Shown here: one piece after another, positions 46,665 through 55,558 of the stretch
Layout of the letters: each line of letters opens with the position of its first letter
How positions within the stretch are numbered: the first letter of the stretch is position 1
Source: Ignavibacteria bacterium
GTDB lineage: Bacteria; Bacteroidota; Ignavibacteria; Tepidaquicellales; Tepidaquicellaceae
Reading direction: 5' to 3'
Assembly (NCBI GenBank): GCA_019187405.1
Contig: JABAQZ010000023.1
Coordinates: 124,001-188,000 of the forward strand
Length of the DNA stretch: 64,000 nucleotides
Translations under genes and position numbers: made by a program
The notes under the pieces: model-generated
The model's database searches: none
Told to the model about the DNA's origin: nothing
The model's input: only the letters and a program-made list of their open reading frames with translations

Positions 46665-46997
46665 TTGAAAAGTACTTTAATTAAATATCAAAATTCTCTG
46701 AGAAGATTTAAATTCTTTGAAGAAAATGATTTTCAAAGAAACCTGATTTTCTTTTTGGGGATATTTGCCATGCTCGTCATTGCCATTGATTTCAATACCG
46801 AAATGGCAAAAGAAAAGGATGAGATTTCATATTTATTGTCAACACTTGAAGACTCTTCAAACTGCATTGAAATAGACTTTATAAGTTTTTTTGATTTTAA
46901 ACCGCCTTTTCAATCAATAGTATTCATATCAAATCACTATTACAGTTCGGAAAACACTTCCGGAATTCATCATGAAAGAGGACCTCCTCTTTTATAG
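46665..46997 (+). CDS. Small hypothetical membrane protein (uncertain)
   Basis: 110 residues from a TTG start; one membrane helix (NLIFFLGIFAMLVIAIDF). The N-terminal basic stretch and the acidic middle look protein-like, but the tail (HHERGPPLL) is unremarkable and no family is recognised. No ribosome-binding site is seen. It may start later, at the ATG of MLVIAID, or not be real. Confidence 0.35.
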   Translation: MKSTLIKYQNSLRRFKFFEENDFQRNLIFFLGIFAMLVIAIDFNTEMAKEKDEISYLLSTLEDSSNCIEIDFISFFDFKPPFQSIVFISNHYYSSENTSGIHHERGPPLL

Positions 46998-47080
46998 TCC
47001 TCAGATTTATTTTATTAAAATTTCGTAATAAGCCATTGCGGGCAGTGGTATGTCTGGCTTTTATTGATTGTAAGCTGATA

Positions 47081-47108
47081 ATTTAAGTTTAACCCCTTTA
47101 ACTTAAAT
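47081..47108 (+). promoter_or_regulatory. 9-bp inverted repeat upstream of TonB receptor 1
   Basis: ATTTAAGTT (47081-47089) is the exact reverse complement of AACTTAAAT (47100-47108), with a 10-nt spacer. It lies about 150 bp before the receptor start. It could be an operator or a weak hairpin; the AT-rich arms make chance possible. Confidence 0.3.
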
Positions 47109-47260
47109 ATTTCGTTTTCAATTAAGAGCAATCTTATATCTTGAAAAATTAATTTACCCCTTTCTTTAATTTTGAAAGATTTTAGTGAAGAATGCGTTGT
47201 CCGTAATGGATTATTAATGAATTCAAAAAATTATTTATAACTAAAATAATTAACTTACTT

Positions 47261-49684
47261 ATGAATAAATTAGTAATACTATTAATGTATGTAATGATAT
47301 TCTCTTCGGCGGTTTATTCTCAAACAGTAAAGGTTGTGGATAAGACAAATCTAACTCCGGTTGAAGGTGCAAAGATTTATGATAATTCTGACATGAGCAA
47401 ATTTGTCATTACAAATCAGAGCGGGAATGCAGATATATCCTCGCTTGGCGAAGCAGAAGTATTAAGAATTCAAGCTGATGGATTTCAGGATATAATTATC
47501 GGAGTATCAGGTCTAAAAGCTGCAAAGAATATTATCGGAATGGTCGAGAGAAGTTATACCACGGACGAAGTGATTGTTTCAACAACAAATTTTGACCGTA
47601 ATATAAAGCTGCAGCCTCAGCAGGTGGAAATATTAAATTCAGACAACATTAAATTTTATAATACTCAGACAACAGCAGACATGCTGTTAAACTCTGGAGA
47701 TGTTTTGGTTCAGAAGAGTCAACTTGGAGGCGGTAGTCCAATTCTCAGAGGATTTGAAGCTAACAGAATTCTAATAAAAGTTGACGGTGTAAGACTTAAC
47801 AATGCAATTTTCAGAGCAGGTCATCTGCAAAATGTTTTAAGGATTGATCAAAACATACTTGATAGAGCCGAAATACTTTATGGTCCCGGATCGGTAATTC
47901 ACGGAAGTGATGCTATGGGAGGTTCGCTTAATTTCTATACTATGAAGCCGGTACTTTCTTCATCAAGCAAAGCCCTTTTTAAAACTTCAGGATACGGAAG
48001 ATTCAGCAGCGCCGACGAAGAAAAAACAGGGCATATAGATTTGAATTACGGAACTAAAAAATTTGGATTCCTTGGTAGCTTTACTTATTCCGATTTCGGA
48101 GATCTCAAGCAGGGAAAGAATACAAATCCTTTTCTCGATACTCTATGGGATAGGAAATATCAGCAGGGCAGAATCAACGGTAAGGATACAATGCTTCTGA
48201 CTGATGATGTTGACGTTCAGGCGAAATCAGGTTATCATCAATATGATATTCTCGGAAAGTTTTTATTCAGTCAAAGCAGTAATGTCGAGCATATTCTTAA
48301 TATTCAGTTTTCCAATACCGGAGATGTACCAAGATATGACAGATTGTCTGAAATAAGACCTACCGGGTTATTCAGAAGCGCTGAATGGTATTATGGTCCG
48401 GAGAAAAGATTATTCGGTTCATATCAGCTCAATCTGAAATCCGAAAAGTCATTTTATTCTAATGCCAGCTTTACGCTTGCTTATCAGGACATTGAAGAAA
48501 GCAGACATAATAGAAGCTGGAAAAGTAATTTTAAAACTAATAATGAAGAGAATGTAAAAGTGTTTTCAGGGAATTTTGATTTCAATAAGACAATAAAGAA
48601 TCATGCATTGAGTTACGGAGTTGAAGGAGATTATAATGACGTAACATCAACCGCGCAAAAAGTAAACATTGTTACCGATTCAATAGCGCCTGCGCAGACA
48701 AGATATCCCGATGGCGGAAGTACGATGTTTAATATAGCAGGTTATCTGTTGGATAATTACGAAGCAAGTAAATATGCTTCGTTAACAGCCGGCTTGAGAT
48801 ATACTTATACTTCATTGAAATCCGAATTTAATGATACCACTTTTTTTAAGTTTCCATTTCAGACAGCCGAGTTGAATACCGGAGCATTGACGGGTAATCT
48901 CGGAGCAGTATTCATTCCTGAAGGAGACTGGAGAATAGCTATACTCGGTTCCACAGGATTTAGAAGCCCCAATGTTGATGATATGGGTAAAATATTCGAA
49001 GGTTCATCTGTCAGCGGAGGAACGATAACAGTTCCAAACCCGGATTTGAAACCCGAATATCTGTATTCGGGGGAAATTAGTTTGAGTAAGATTTTTGATA
49101 ACAGAGTTAAAATCGGCGGAACGGCTTATTACAGTTTTCTCACTGATATAATTGTTACGGATAAATATAACTTTAACGGCAGTCCGAGTTACATTTATGA
49201 AAATGACACACTTGAAGTTATAGCATCGCAAAATAAAGACGAAGGATATGTTTACGGTTATAATATTTATATGGACGCTGATTTGACAAACTGGTTTTCA
49301 TTCAATGGTTCGGTAACATACACATACGGCAGGGTTAAAACGGATTCCACTGACGCACCGCTTGATCACATTCCTCCCGTATTTGGAAAAACCGGTTTTA
49401 CAGTACATTTCCCGAAATTCAGAGGAGAGCTTTATACATTATTCAACGGATGGAAGCATATTTATGATTACAGTCCGGCGGGTGAAGATAATCTTGTTTA
49501 CGCAACCCCGGAAGGTATGCCATCTTGGTTTACACTGAATCTTAAAGCTGCATATCAGGTCCAGCAGAATTTTTCGGTTGAATTGGGTTGGGACAATATT
49601 TTTAATTCAAGATACCGCGTATTTGCATCAGGAATTAGCGCTCCCGGCTCTAATTTTATCATAACATTGAGAGGAAATTATTAA
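47261..49684 (+). CDS. TonB-dependent outer-membrane receptor (heme-receptor-like)
   Basis: 807 residues. Signal peptide, then a carboxypeptidase-regulatory-like domain (TVKVVDKTNLTPVEGAKIYDN), a plug (ADMLLNSGDVLVQKSQLGGGSPILRGFEANRILIKVDGVRLNNAIFRAG ... RAEILYGPGSVIHGSDAMGG) and a 22-strand barrel. GFRSPNVDDMGK followed by NPDLKPE resembles the FRAP/NPNL boxes of heme or hemoglobin receptors, so a porphyrin ligand is plausible but unproven. Ends in a typical beta-signal (NFIITLRGNY). Single gene with its own terminator. Confidence 0.9.
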   Translation: MNKLVILLMYVMIFSSAVYSQTVKVVDKTNLTPVEGAKIYDNSDMSKFVITNQSGNADISSLGEAEVLRIQADGFQDIIIGVSGLKAAKNIIGMVERSYTTDEVIVSTTNFDRNIKLQPQQVEILNSDNIKFYNTQTTADMLLNSGDVLVQKSQLGGGSPILRGFEANRILIKVDGVRLNNAIFRAGHLQNVLRIDQNILDRAEILYGPGSVIHGSDAMGGSLNFYTMKPVLSSSSKALFKTSGYGRFSSADEEKTGHIDLNYGTKKFGFLGSFTYSDFGDLKQGKNTNPFLDTLWDRKYQQGRINGKDTMLLTDDVDVQAKSGYHQYDILGKFLFSQSSNVEHILNIQFSNTGDVPRYDRLSEIRPTGLFRSAEWYYGPEKRLFGSYQLNLKSEKSFYSNASFTLAYQDIEESRHNRSWKSNFKTNNEENVKVFSGNFDFNKTIKNHALSYGVEGDYNDVTSTAQKVNIVTDSIAPAQTRYPDGGSTMFNIAGYLLDNYEASKYASLTAGLRYTYTSLKSEFNDTTFFKFPFQTAELNTGALTGNLGAVFIPEGDWRIAILGSTGFRSPNVDDMGKIFEGSSVSGGTITVPNPDLKPEYLYSGEISLSKIFDNRVKIGGTAYYSFLTDIIVTDKYNFNGSPSYIYENDTLEVIASQNKDEGYVYGYNIYMDADLTNWFSFNGSVTYTYGRVKTDSTDAPLDHIPPVFGKTGFTVHFPKFRGELYTLFNGWKHIYDYSPAGEDNLVYATPEGMPSWFTLNLKAAYQVQQNFSVELGWDNIFNSRYRVFASGISAPGSNFIITLRGNY

Positions 49685-49704
49685 ATACCTTTCTTGAATA
49701 TATT

Positions 49705-49737
49705 AAAGAGGAATCAGATATTTTGATTCCTCTTTTC
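49705..49737 (+). terminator. Rho-independent terminator after TonB receptor 1
   Basis: AAAGAGGAATCA (49705-49716) and TGATTCCTCTTT (49724-49735) form a perfect 12-bp stem with a 7-nt loop, followed by T-rich sequence. Confidence 0.88.
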
Positions 49738-49807
49738 TTAATTCTTACAAGAGATTTTTTCCTGATGCAGAATTTATTTTATTACTGATTAAAAAAATTT
49801 TATGCAG

Positions 49808-49874
49808 TTGTAAAAAAGTTACAGAAAAAACTTTTGTAAATTGTTTTATAATGATAATTAATTGTAAAAAAGTT
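49808..49874 (+). promoter_or_regulatory. Direct 13-bp repeat flanking a possible promoter, TonB receptor 2
   Basis: TTGTAAAAAAGTT occurs at 49808-49820 and 49862-49874. Between them is TATAAT (49847-49852). The second copy ends 25 bp before the ATG. This could be a regulator-binding pair around the promoter of the receptor/BNR transcript. Confidence 0.35.
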
Positions 49875-49899
49875 CAATAGATTTAAAAAACAGATTTAA

Positions 49900-52047
49900 A
49901 TGAAAAAAATGAAAAATTTAGTATATACAATTTTATTGTTTATGTCATTGTCGCAGTTTTCGATTGCGCAGGAAGAAGATGAAAAGGAAGAAGGCGATAC
50001 GCTTGAAGCAGAGACACAGGAAATTATCATCACCGGTACGAGAACTCCCGAAAAAATAATTGACATACCATTCTCGGTGTTTAAGGTAGATAAAAAAGAA
50101 CTGAAATACGGCAGAAACTTAAGTCTCAAAGATGTGCTGGCAGATGTACCTGGTCTCTTTCTTCAGACAAGATACGGAAGTCATGATACAAAAGTATCGA
50201 TAAGAGGCTATGGTACTCGTTCAAATACGGGAGTAAGAGGTATAAGAATACTTCAAGATGCAATTCCCGAATCAGAGCCGGATGGAGAAACAAACATTGA
50301 TGCAATTGATTATTCGTCTCTTTCCACTGTGGAAGTAGCCAAAGGAAATTTATCCTCTCTTTATACAAATGCGCCCGGAGGCGTAATAAATTTTATTACA
50401 GATATGGATTTTTCGACAAATTATGTGAAGCAGACAAATCAGATCGGTTCATTTGATCTTCGCCAAAACGGCGTTAAGACGGGATTAATGACAAAGAATT
50501 ATAAATTTTATTTGTCATATAATTACAGAAATTATGAAGGGTTCAGGGACCATAGCAATGAATACATCCACTTACTTAATTCGATTCTCCAGATTTATCC
50601 CGACAGCCGGACAACCATTTCGGTTTTGGGAAACTATGCAAACGGACTCATAAAAAATCCGGGATCACTTACAAAGGAGCAGTATGAGAATGATCCTTCG
50701 CAGGCATATTCAGTAGCCGTATCAAGTGATTTTAAAAGAGATCTCGGAAAGGGAAGAATCGGCATCAGATACAATACGTCATTCGGTAAAAAAAATCAGA
50801 ATGAACTTGAGGCAACGGGATATCTTCAGATAAGAAATCTTCAGTTTACCACAAACACTTTATATACATTTAGCGACAGATATTCTTTGGGAGGAATTTT
50901 CAGGTATGCAAATAAATCTGATTTATTTTCTCATAAAAATGTGTTTTCCACTGGTTTGGATTACAATTATGTTTACGGACCTTATTCATCATTTAATAAT
51001 GTTGCCGGTACAAAAGGAGATGATCTTCAGCATGAGAACATCGAAAAACTTAATAACGCGGGATTATACTTTCAGGATCAGTTTTATTTTTATAAAGATA
51101 TTTCATCTATATTTATTTCAGGGAGGTATGACGACGTAAATATTTCAAATGACAATCAGCTTTTCAGCTTACAGAATTCCGTAAGAAGATTTTCGAGATT
51201 TACTCCCCGTATTGCATTAAACTTTAAGATAACTCCTAAAATAGCAGCATATACATCTTATGGTTTTGCTTTCAATACGCCTGCTGCGGCTGAGCTCAGC
51301 AATTATTCTTACAGTTCGAATTCAGGACTTACAACATTAAATCCGGATCTTGAACCTGAAAAATCTAAGAACTTCGAAATCGGTATCAAGGGTAATGTAT
51401 TCGGAAAAACAGATGCTTTGGAAAAAATATTTTTTGAAGTTACTTTTTATAATACTGAAGTTGAAAATGAGATAGTACCTTTTGTAATCAATGATGCAGC
51501 ATATTTCAGGAATGCAGCAAATACTAACAGGAAGGGAATTGAAATGGGACTTAAGTTAGAGATGTTTGAAGGACTTGAAGTGATGACAAATTATACCTTT
51601 TCAGATTTTCAATACAAAGATTATACTGCAATAAATTATACTGCTGGCGGAGATACGCTGTCTGCAAATTACTCGGGGAATATCGTCCCGGGTTTTCCTA
51701 AAGATATAGTAAATTTCATTTTAAATTATAAATTCAAATTCAGAAAAGACTTCACCGGGTTGATACAATGGGACATGGATTACATTGGTAGAATGTATGT
51801 TGATGATGCTAATTCAGATAAAACTTCCGATTATTTTTATGGCAACTGTATGCTTGGGATGAATTATACAGCAGGGAATTTTAATTTTCTTCTTACGGGA
51901 GGAGTTAAAAATATTTTTGACAGAAAGTATGTTGGATATGTAAACATAAACGCAAATCCAGAGCTGCCTCCGGATGAGCGAAGATATTATGAACCTGGTG
52001 AGCCAAGAAATTTTTACACGGGATTAAACATTGGTTACGGATTTTAA
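49900..52047 (+). CDS. TonB-dependent outer-membrane receptor (FecA-like)
   Basis: 715 residues. After the signal peptide a short acidic stretch leads into EIIITGTRTPEKIIDIPFSVFKVDKKEL, a TonB-box/plug entry. Then come LKDVLADVPGLFLQTRYGSHDTKVSIRGYGTRSNTGVRGIRILQDAIPESEPDGETN and VEVAKGNLSSLYTNAPGGVINFIT. The DGxP...DG plug pattern resembles FecA/siderophore-type receptors. Late barrel strands end FYTGLNIGYGF. It lies 19 bp before a BNR cargo gene, so receptor and secreted partner are probably co-expressed. No SusD-like protein is present. Confidence 0.9.
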   Translation: MKKMKNLVYTILLFMSLSQFSIAQEEDEKEEGDTLEAETQEIIITGTRTPEKIIDIPFSVFKVDKKELKYGRNLSLKDVLADVPGLFLQTRYGSHDTKVSIRGYGTRSNTGVRGIRILQDAIPESEPDGETNIDAIDYSSLSTVEVAKGNLSSLYTNAPGGVINFITDMDFSTNYVKQTNQIGSFDLRQNGVKTGLMTKNYKFYLSYNYRNYEGFRDHSNEYIHLLNSILQIYPDSRTTISVLGNYANGLIKNPGSLTKEQYENDPSQAYSVAVSSDFKRDLGKGRIGIRYNTSFGKKNQNELEATGYLQIRNLQFTTNTLYTFSDRYSLGGIFRYANKSDLFSHKNVFSTGLDYNYVYGPYSSFNNVAGTKGDDLQHENIEKLNNAGLYFQDQFYFYKDISSIFISGRYDDVNISNDNQLFSLQNSVRRFSRFTPRIALNFKITPKIAAYTSYGFAFNTPAAAELSNYSYSSNSGLTTLNPDLEPEKSKNFEIGIKGNVFGKTDALEKIFFEVTFYNTEVENEIVPFVINDAAYFRNAANTNRKGIEMGLKLEMFEGLEVMTNYTFSDFQYKDYTAINYTAGGDTLSANYSGNIVPGFPKDIVNFILNYKFKFRKDFTGLIQWDMDYIGRMYVDDANSDKTSDYFYGNCMLGMNYTAGNFNFLLTGGVKNIFDRKYVGYVNINANPELPPDERRYYEPGEPRNFYTGLNIGYGF

Positions 52048-52066
52048 AAAATTCACTGAAATTTAA

Positions 52067-53683
52067 ATGAATACATTGCGAATAAAAAAAATTATCACAT
52101 TCATTTTATTGCTTACCAGTGTTGGCTTAAATGCGCAGATAACAAACTTCAGGATTCATCCGTCATTGAACCCGCAAATAGAGCCTTCAGTATCGAGGCA
52201 CCCGGAAAACGAATTAATAATGTTTGCAAGCGCTTATACAATTACTGCTGCTTTTAGGAGTGAAGGCGTTTATGTGTCAACCGACGGAGGATTTACATGG
52301 CATGGAAGCGATACCTGCAACAGCGGTTCTTCTACAAATAATCACGGAGGCGATCCCGGTCCGGTAATCGACAGATATGGTAACTTAATCTTAACTCATC
52401 AGGGAGGATTTATTACGGGAATGTTCTCCAATACATCTTCAAATCTCGGTGCTTCCTGGACGACAAATTATCAAATTGCTTCCGGTGATCAGGACAAAGG
52501 AACTCCCGGTACTGACGATGTTAATTCGAGCAGTTATTACGGCAGATCATATCTTGTGTGGACAAAATATCTGTCTCCATTTCCCATCGTTATCTCATAT
52601 ACAACTAACAGCGGTATTAACTGGAATTCCGTTATTCAAATAAATTCCACGCCATCTGGATATTATTCCTTAGGTTCAGATATTAAAGTAAACAATCAGG
52701 GCGTTGTTTATGTTTGTTGGGCTGCTGCAATTACAACTTCGCCTCAAAATGAAAAATTCTGCGGATTTGCAAAATCTAACAATGGCGGTGTAAGCTGGGA
52801 TGTTAATGAAAATGCATTTGAAATGAACGGTGTGAAAACATCTTCGCTTCAACCATGGAACATCCGAATAAACGGATATCCTCACATTGAAACAGATAAA
52901 ACGGGAAGTATGTATAACGGTTTCGTTTACATTGTAACAGGAGAAAAAAATCTTTCTCCGGCTGGAACGGATCCTGACATTATATTTCATCGATCAACTG
53001 ACGGCGGGAATACATGGTCAGAAGGAATCCGCGTAAATCAAGATCCTCTGAACAATGGAAAAGTTCAATACTTCCCTGCAATATGCACTGATGAAAACGG
53101 AGGGATCAATGTAATTTATTATGACAACAGAAATATCTCTTCCGATTCTATGGATGTTTATTTATCGCGATCTACAGATGCAGGTTTGACATGGCATGAT
53201 TACAGAATTAATCAATTTCGTTTTGTGCCAAAAACAGTGATTGGCTCCGTTGGAGCAGGCAATCAAGGAGATAATATTGCTGTTATCTTTACAAACGGCA
53301 AACTCCAGCCGATGTGGATGGCTGATTATACGGGAGTCTATCAAATTTGGTCCGCTATGATAGATCTTAATACTATTGGAATAAATCAAATAACAAACGA
53401 ATTACCCGGTGATTTAAACCTATTGCAGAATTATCCAAATCCATTCAATCCCGAGACGATTATAAATTTCAGTTTACCTCATGATGCATTTACGAAATTA
53501 ATAATATCAGACATAACCGGAAAGCAAATCGCAGAGCTGCTGAATAAATATACAAAAGCCGGATATTATTCATTTCCATTCAATGCGAGTAATCTCTCAG
53601 GAGGAATATATTTTTATACTTTGGTAACCGAAAACAATGGAAGAATTCGACAAGTTTCAAAAAAAATGCTTTTGGTTAAATAA
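52067..53683 (+). CDS. Secreted BNR/sialidase-like propeller with T9SS sorting domain
   Basis: 538 residues. Signal peptide; at least four Asp-box (BNR) motifs: STDGGFTWHG, SNNGGVSWDVN, STDGGNTWSEG and STDAGLTWHDY. Also sialidase-like strands such as EPSVSRHPENELIMFAS and FPAICTDENGGINVIYYDNR. The C-terminus is a T9SS type A domain (NYPNPFNPETIINFSLPHD ... GGIYFYTL ... KKMLLVK). The family includes exo-sialidases, but the catalytic arginine triad was not confirmed, so a binding role is possible. Directly follows the FecA-like receptor gene. Confidence 0.87.
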   Translation: MNTLRIKKIITFILLLTSVGLNAQITNFRIHPSLNPQIEPSVSRHPENELIMFASAYTITAAFRSEGVYVSTDGGFTWHGSDTCNSGSSTNNHGGDPGPVIDRYGNLILTHQGGFITGMFSNTSSNLGASWTTNYQIASGDQDKGTPGTDDVNSSSYYGRSYLVWTKYLSPFPIVISYTTNSGINWNSVIQINSTPSGYYSLGSDIKVNNQGVVYVCWAAAITTSPQNEKFCGFAKSNNGGVSWDVNENAFEMNGVKTSSLQPWNIRINGYPHIETDKTGSMYNGFVYIVTGEKNLSPAGTDPDIIFHRSTDGGNTWSEGIRVNQDPLNNGKVQYFPAICTDENGGINVIYYDNRNISSDSMDVYLSRSTDAGLTWHDYRINQFRFVPKTVIGSVGAGNQGDNIAVIFTNGKLQPMWMADYTGVYQIWSAMIDLNTIGINQITNELPGDLNLLQNYPNPFNPETIINFSLPHDAFTKLIISDITGKQIAELLNKYTKAGYYSFPFNASNLSGGIYFYTLVTENNGRIRQVSKKMLLVK

Positions 53684-53785
53684 CGACATTTGTCATCCTA
53701 AGAATTACAAAAAAAGAGTAATTTTAGAAAAAAACAAAATCAGATGGAATATTTACAAATCTAACGGGAGAATTCACGTCTGGTT

Positions 53786-55219
53786 TTATTTAAATTCTTC
53801 GGCTTTCTCAAACAGCCATAATTTTAATCCGAAGTGATTAGTTTTAACTAACGTGATTTCATTTTTTATATTTATGGAAAAAAAGTGATTGCCATCTTTG
53901 TTTAAATTGGTCTTTTGTCTGATCATTTCATTTACAATTTTCAGAAAATTATAAAATGAATCCTTAAACCCATCTTGTATATCGCTTTCTCTTTTTAGGT
54001 AATGTCTGAATGAATCAATATGATTAATAGCCAGCTCATAAAAACCTTTCTCATAATAAATCTGCAGAAGAATAAGTTTCAGTTGTATTTTTACAATAAA
54101 ATTTGAAAAGTTTACTCTTGAGAAAAGCTCAAGAGCTTTATCAAGATTGTTTTTCTTAAATTCAATGTAAGCATAACAAAAATTCAAAGTGTTATCTTTT
54201 TCTTCCGTAAGTTTATCTTTAAAACAATTTATATAATCTTCAGCCCATCCGAATTCATTAACTCTTACGGCAATTTTGACATAATTCATAAAATCCAGAT
54301 ACATGATTTTTCCCAATTCGATTGTGCCTTTTTCAAAATTTTCTGCCGATAATAGAAAATGTTCTTTCATAAAGTCGGTTCTGCATTGAAAGTTATACAT
54401 GTCGGCGCAGAATCCACCCATGTGCAGATAATACATATATTTGTCATACATACTGAATTCATCATAATGACTCTCGAAAAGTTCTTTCAGCTTGAAAAAA
54501 AACTGCTCTTTGCCGTTCGTTTCAAGAAGTATTATATAGTAATACATAAGAAGAGTAGGATTATGCTGGTTGTCTCTGTTTTTTATAAAATTGAAAACTT
54601 CGTCAAACATGTTAAATTTGTATTTGAAATTATTCTGTTTGTTCTCATGTAGCATAGTATTATAAAGTCTGAGAAATCGAATTAATGCATATTCGAGAAG
54701 GTTGTCGAGCTGTTCCTGAAACAATTCAAAATGTGAATTCGGTTCTTTGGGAGAATAAAATGATTTCAATTCTTCGCTTAAGTCCAGCATTGCATAGAAA
54801 TAAAACTCATCTTTAACGGTTTTTGATTCATTTTCAGAAACAACATTTTTGTAAAGCTGTTTGAATAGAGAATCCTGGGCTCTGCTTCTGTATTGCTCAA
54901 GCAGGATTTTATTTTTTAGATGCGTTTTTTCTTCAATTCCTTCCGAAACAAGAAATTTTTTGACGGCTGCCAGGAGATCCGAAGAAATATTTTTTAATTT
55001 ATGATAATCAAACTTATCCTTTCCGAATACATTTCTGAATACAAGCTCATCGGAAAGTTTTTCCGAATCGAACCGTGGATGAAACTTTTTTAGATAATCG
55101 AACAGCGAAATGACATTTTTATTTTTATTAAAATAAGGAGACCGGACAAATTCTCTGAGTGATTTCATATCTTTCGATGAAAATGATTTGAGCAAGAGAA
55201 TTAATTTAGTATTATGCAT
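53786..55219 (-). CDS. Hypothetical helical-repeat protein, 'SPYFNK' family paralog B
   Basis: 477 residues, paralog of 42763-44265. Shared landmarks are the N-terminal LLLKSFSSKDMKSLREFVRSPYFNKN, a DLLAA(V)KKFL segment after ~80 residues, and a C-terminal repeat region with LDKALELFSRVNFSNFIVKIQLKLILLQIYYEKGFYELAINHID. All-helical, cytoplasmic by appearance, no signal peptide. Not recognised as a named family. Its ATG start aligns with the internal TTG start proposed for the paralog. Converges with the BNR gene. Confidence 0.8.
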   Translation of the reverse strand: MHNTKLILLLKSFSSKDMKSLREFVRSPYFNKNKNVISLFDYLKKFHPRFDSEKLSDELVFRNVFGKDKFDYHKLKNISSDLLAAVKKFLVSEGIEEKTHLKNKILLEQYRSRAQDSLFKQLYKNVVSENESKTVKDEFYFYAMLDLSEELKSFYSPKEPNSHFELFQEQLDNLLEYALIRFLRLYNTMLHENKQNNFKYKFNMFDEVFNFIKNRDNQHNPTLLMYYYIILLETNGKEQFFFKLKELFESHYDEFSMYDKYMYYLHMGGFCADMYNFQCRTDFMKEHFLLSAENFEKGTIELGKIMYLDFMNYVKIAVRVNEFGWAEDYINCFKDKLTEEKDNTLNFCYAYIEFKKNNLDKALELFSRVNFSNFIVKIQLKLILLQIYYEKGFYELAINHIDSFRHYLKRESDIQDGFKDSFYNFLKIVNEMIRQKTNLNKDGNHFFSINIKNEITLVKTNHFGLKLWLFEKAEEFK

Positions 55220-55414
55220 TTGTTAAAAATTTCTAATTTAAAAAATCCAAAAACTGTAATAACGAAACAATATTAAACATTGTTGTTATATGATACAAAA
55301 AATATTACAATAAAATTTTCTAAAATCTAAAAAATTTTTCTTTGTTTTGATAATATTTATTAAATATTTTTGAATAAATGGCGTAACGATGACAATATTT
55401 TTATTCAAATTTTT

Positions 55415-55489
55415 CACTCCCGTATCAGTCTTTATCTTACATCGTACGCCAAACGTTAATGATAAAATATTCTCAAAAATACGGGGGTG
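55415..55489 (+). other. Nested long-range stem in the leader of the 1087-residue protein gene
   Basis: CACTCCCGTAT (55415-55425) pairs with ATACGGGGGTG (55479-55489), 11 bp with one G-U pair; inside it TTTATC (55431-55436) pairs with GATAAA (55461-55466). It lies 70 bp upstream of the 55559 start in a 339-bp AT-rich gap. GC-rich arms in such surroundings suggest a structured leader RNA, but no known riboswitch class was recognised. Confidence 0.4.
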
Positions 55490-55558
55490 GTTTTAAAATC
55501 AGAATTCGATATAAAAAAATAAATTCATTAAATAAAATCTAATAATTAAAAAACTGAA

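Noticed and set aside
46978-46989. Hairpin at the end of the 110-residue frame
   Set aside because: The arms leave a 2-nt loop, which is not a realistic hairpin.
49900-53683. SusC/SusD-type glycan uptake locus
   Set aside because: The partner of the TonB receptor is a BNR/T9SS protein, not a SusD lipoprotein, and no glycoside hydrolase is adjacent.
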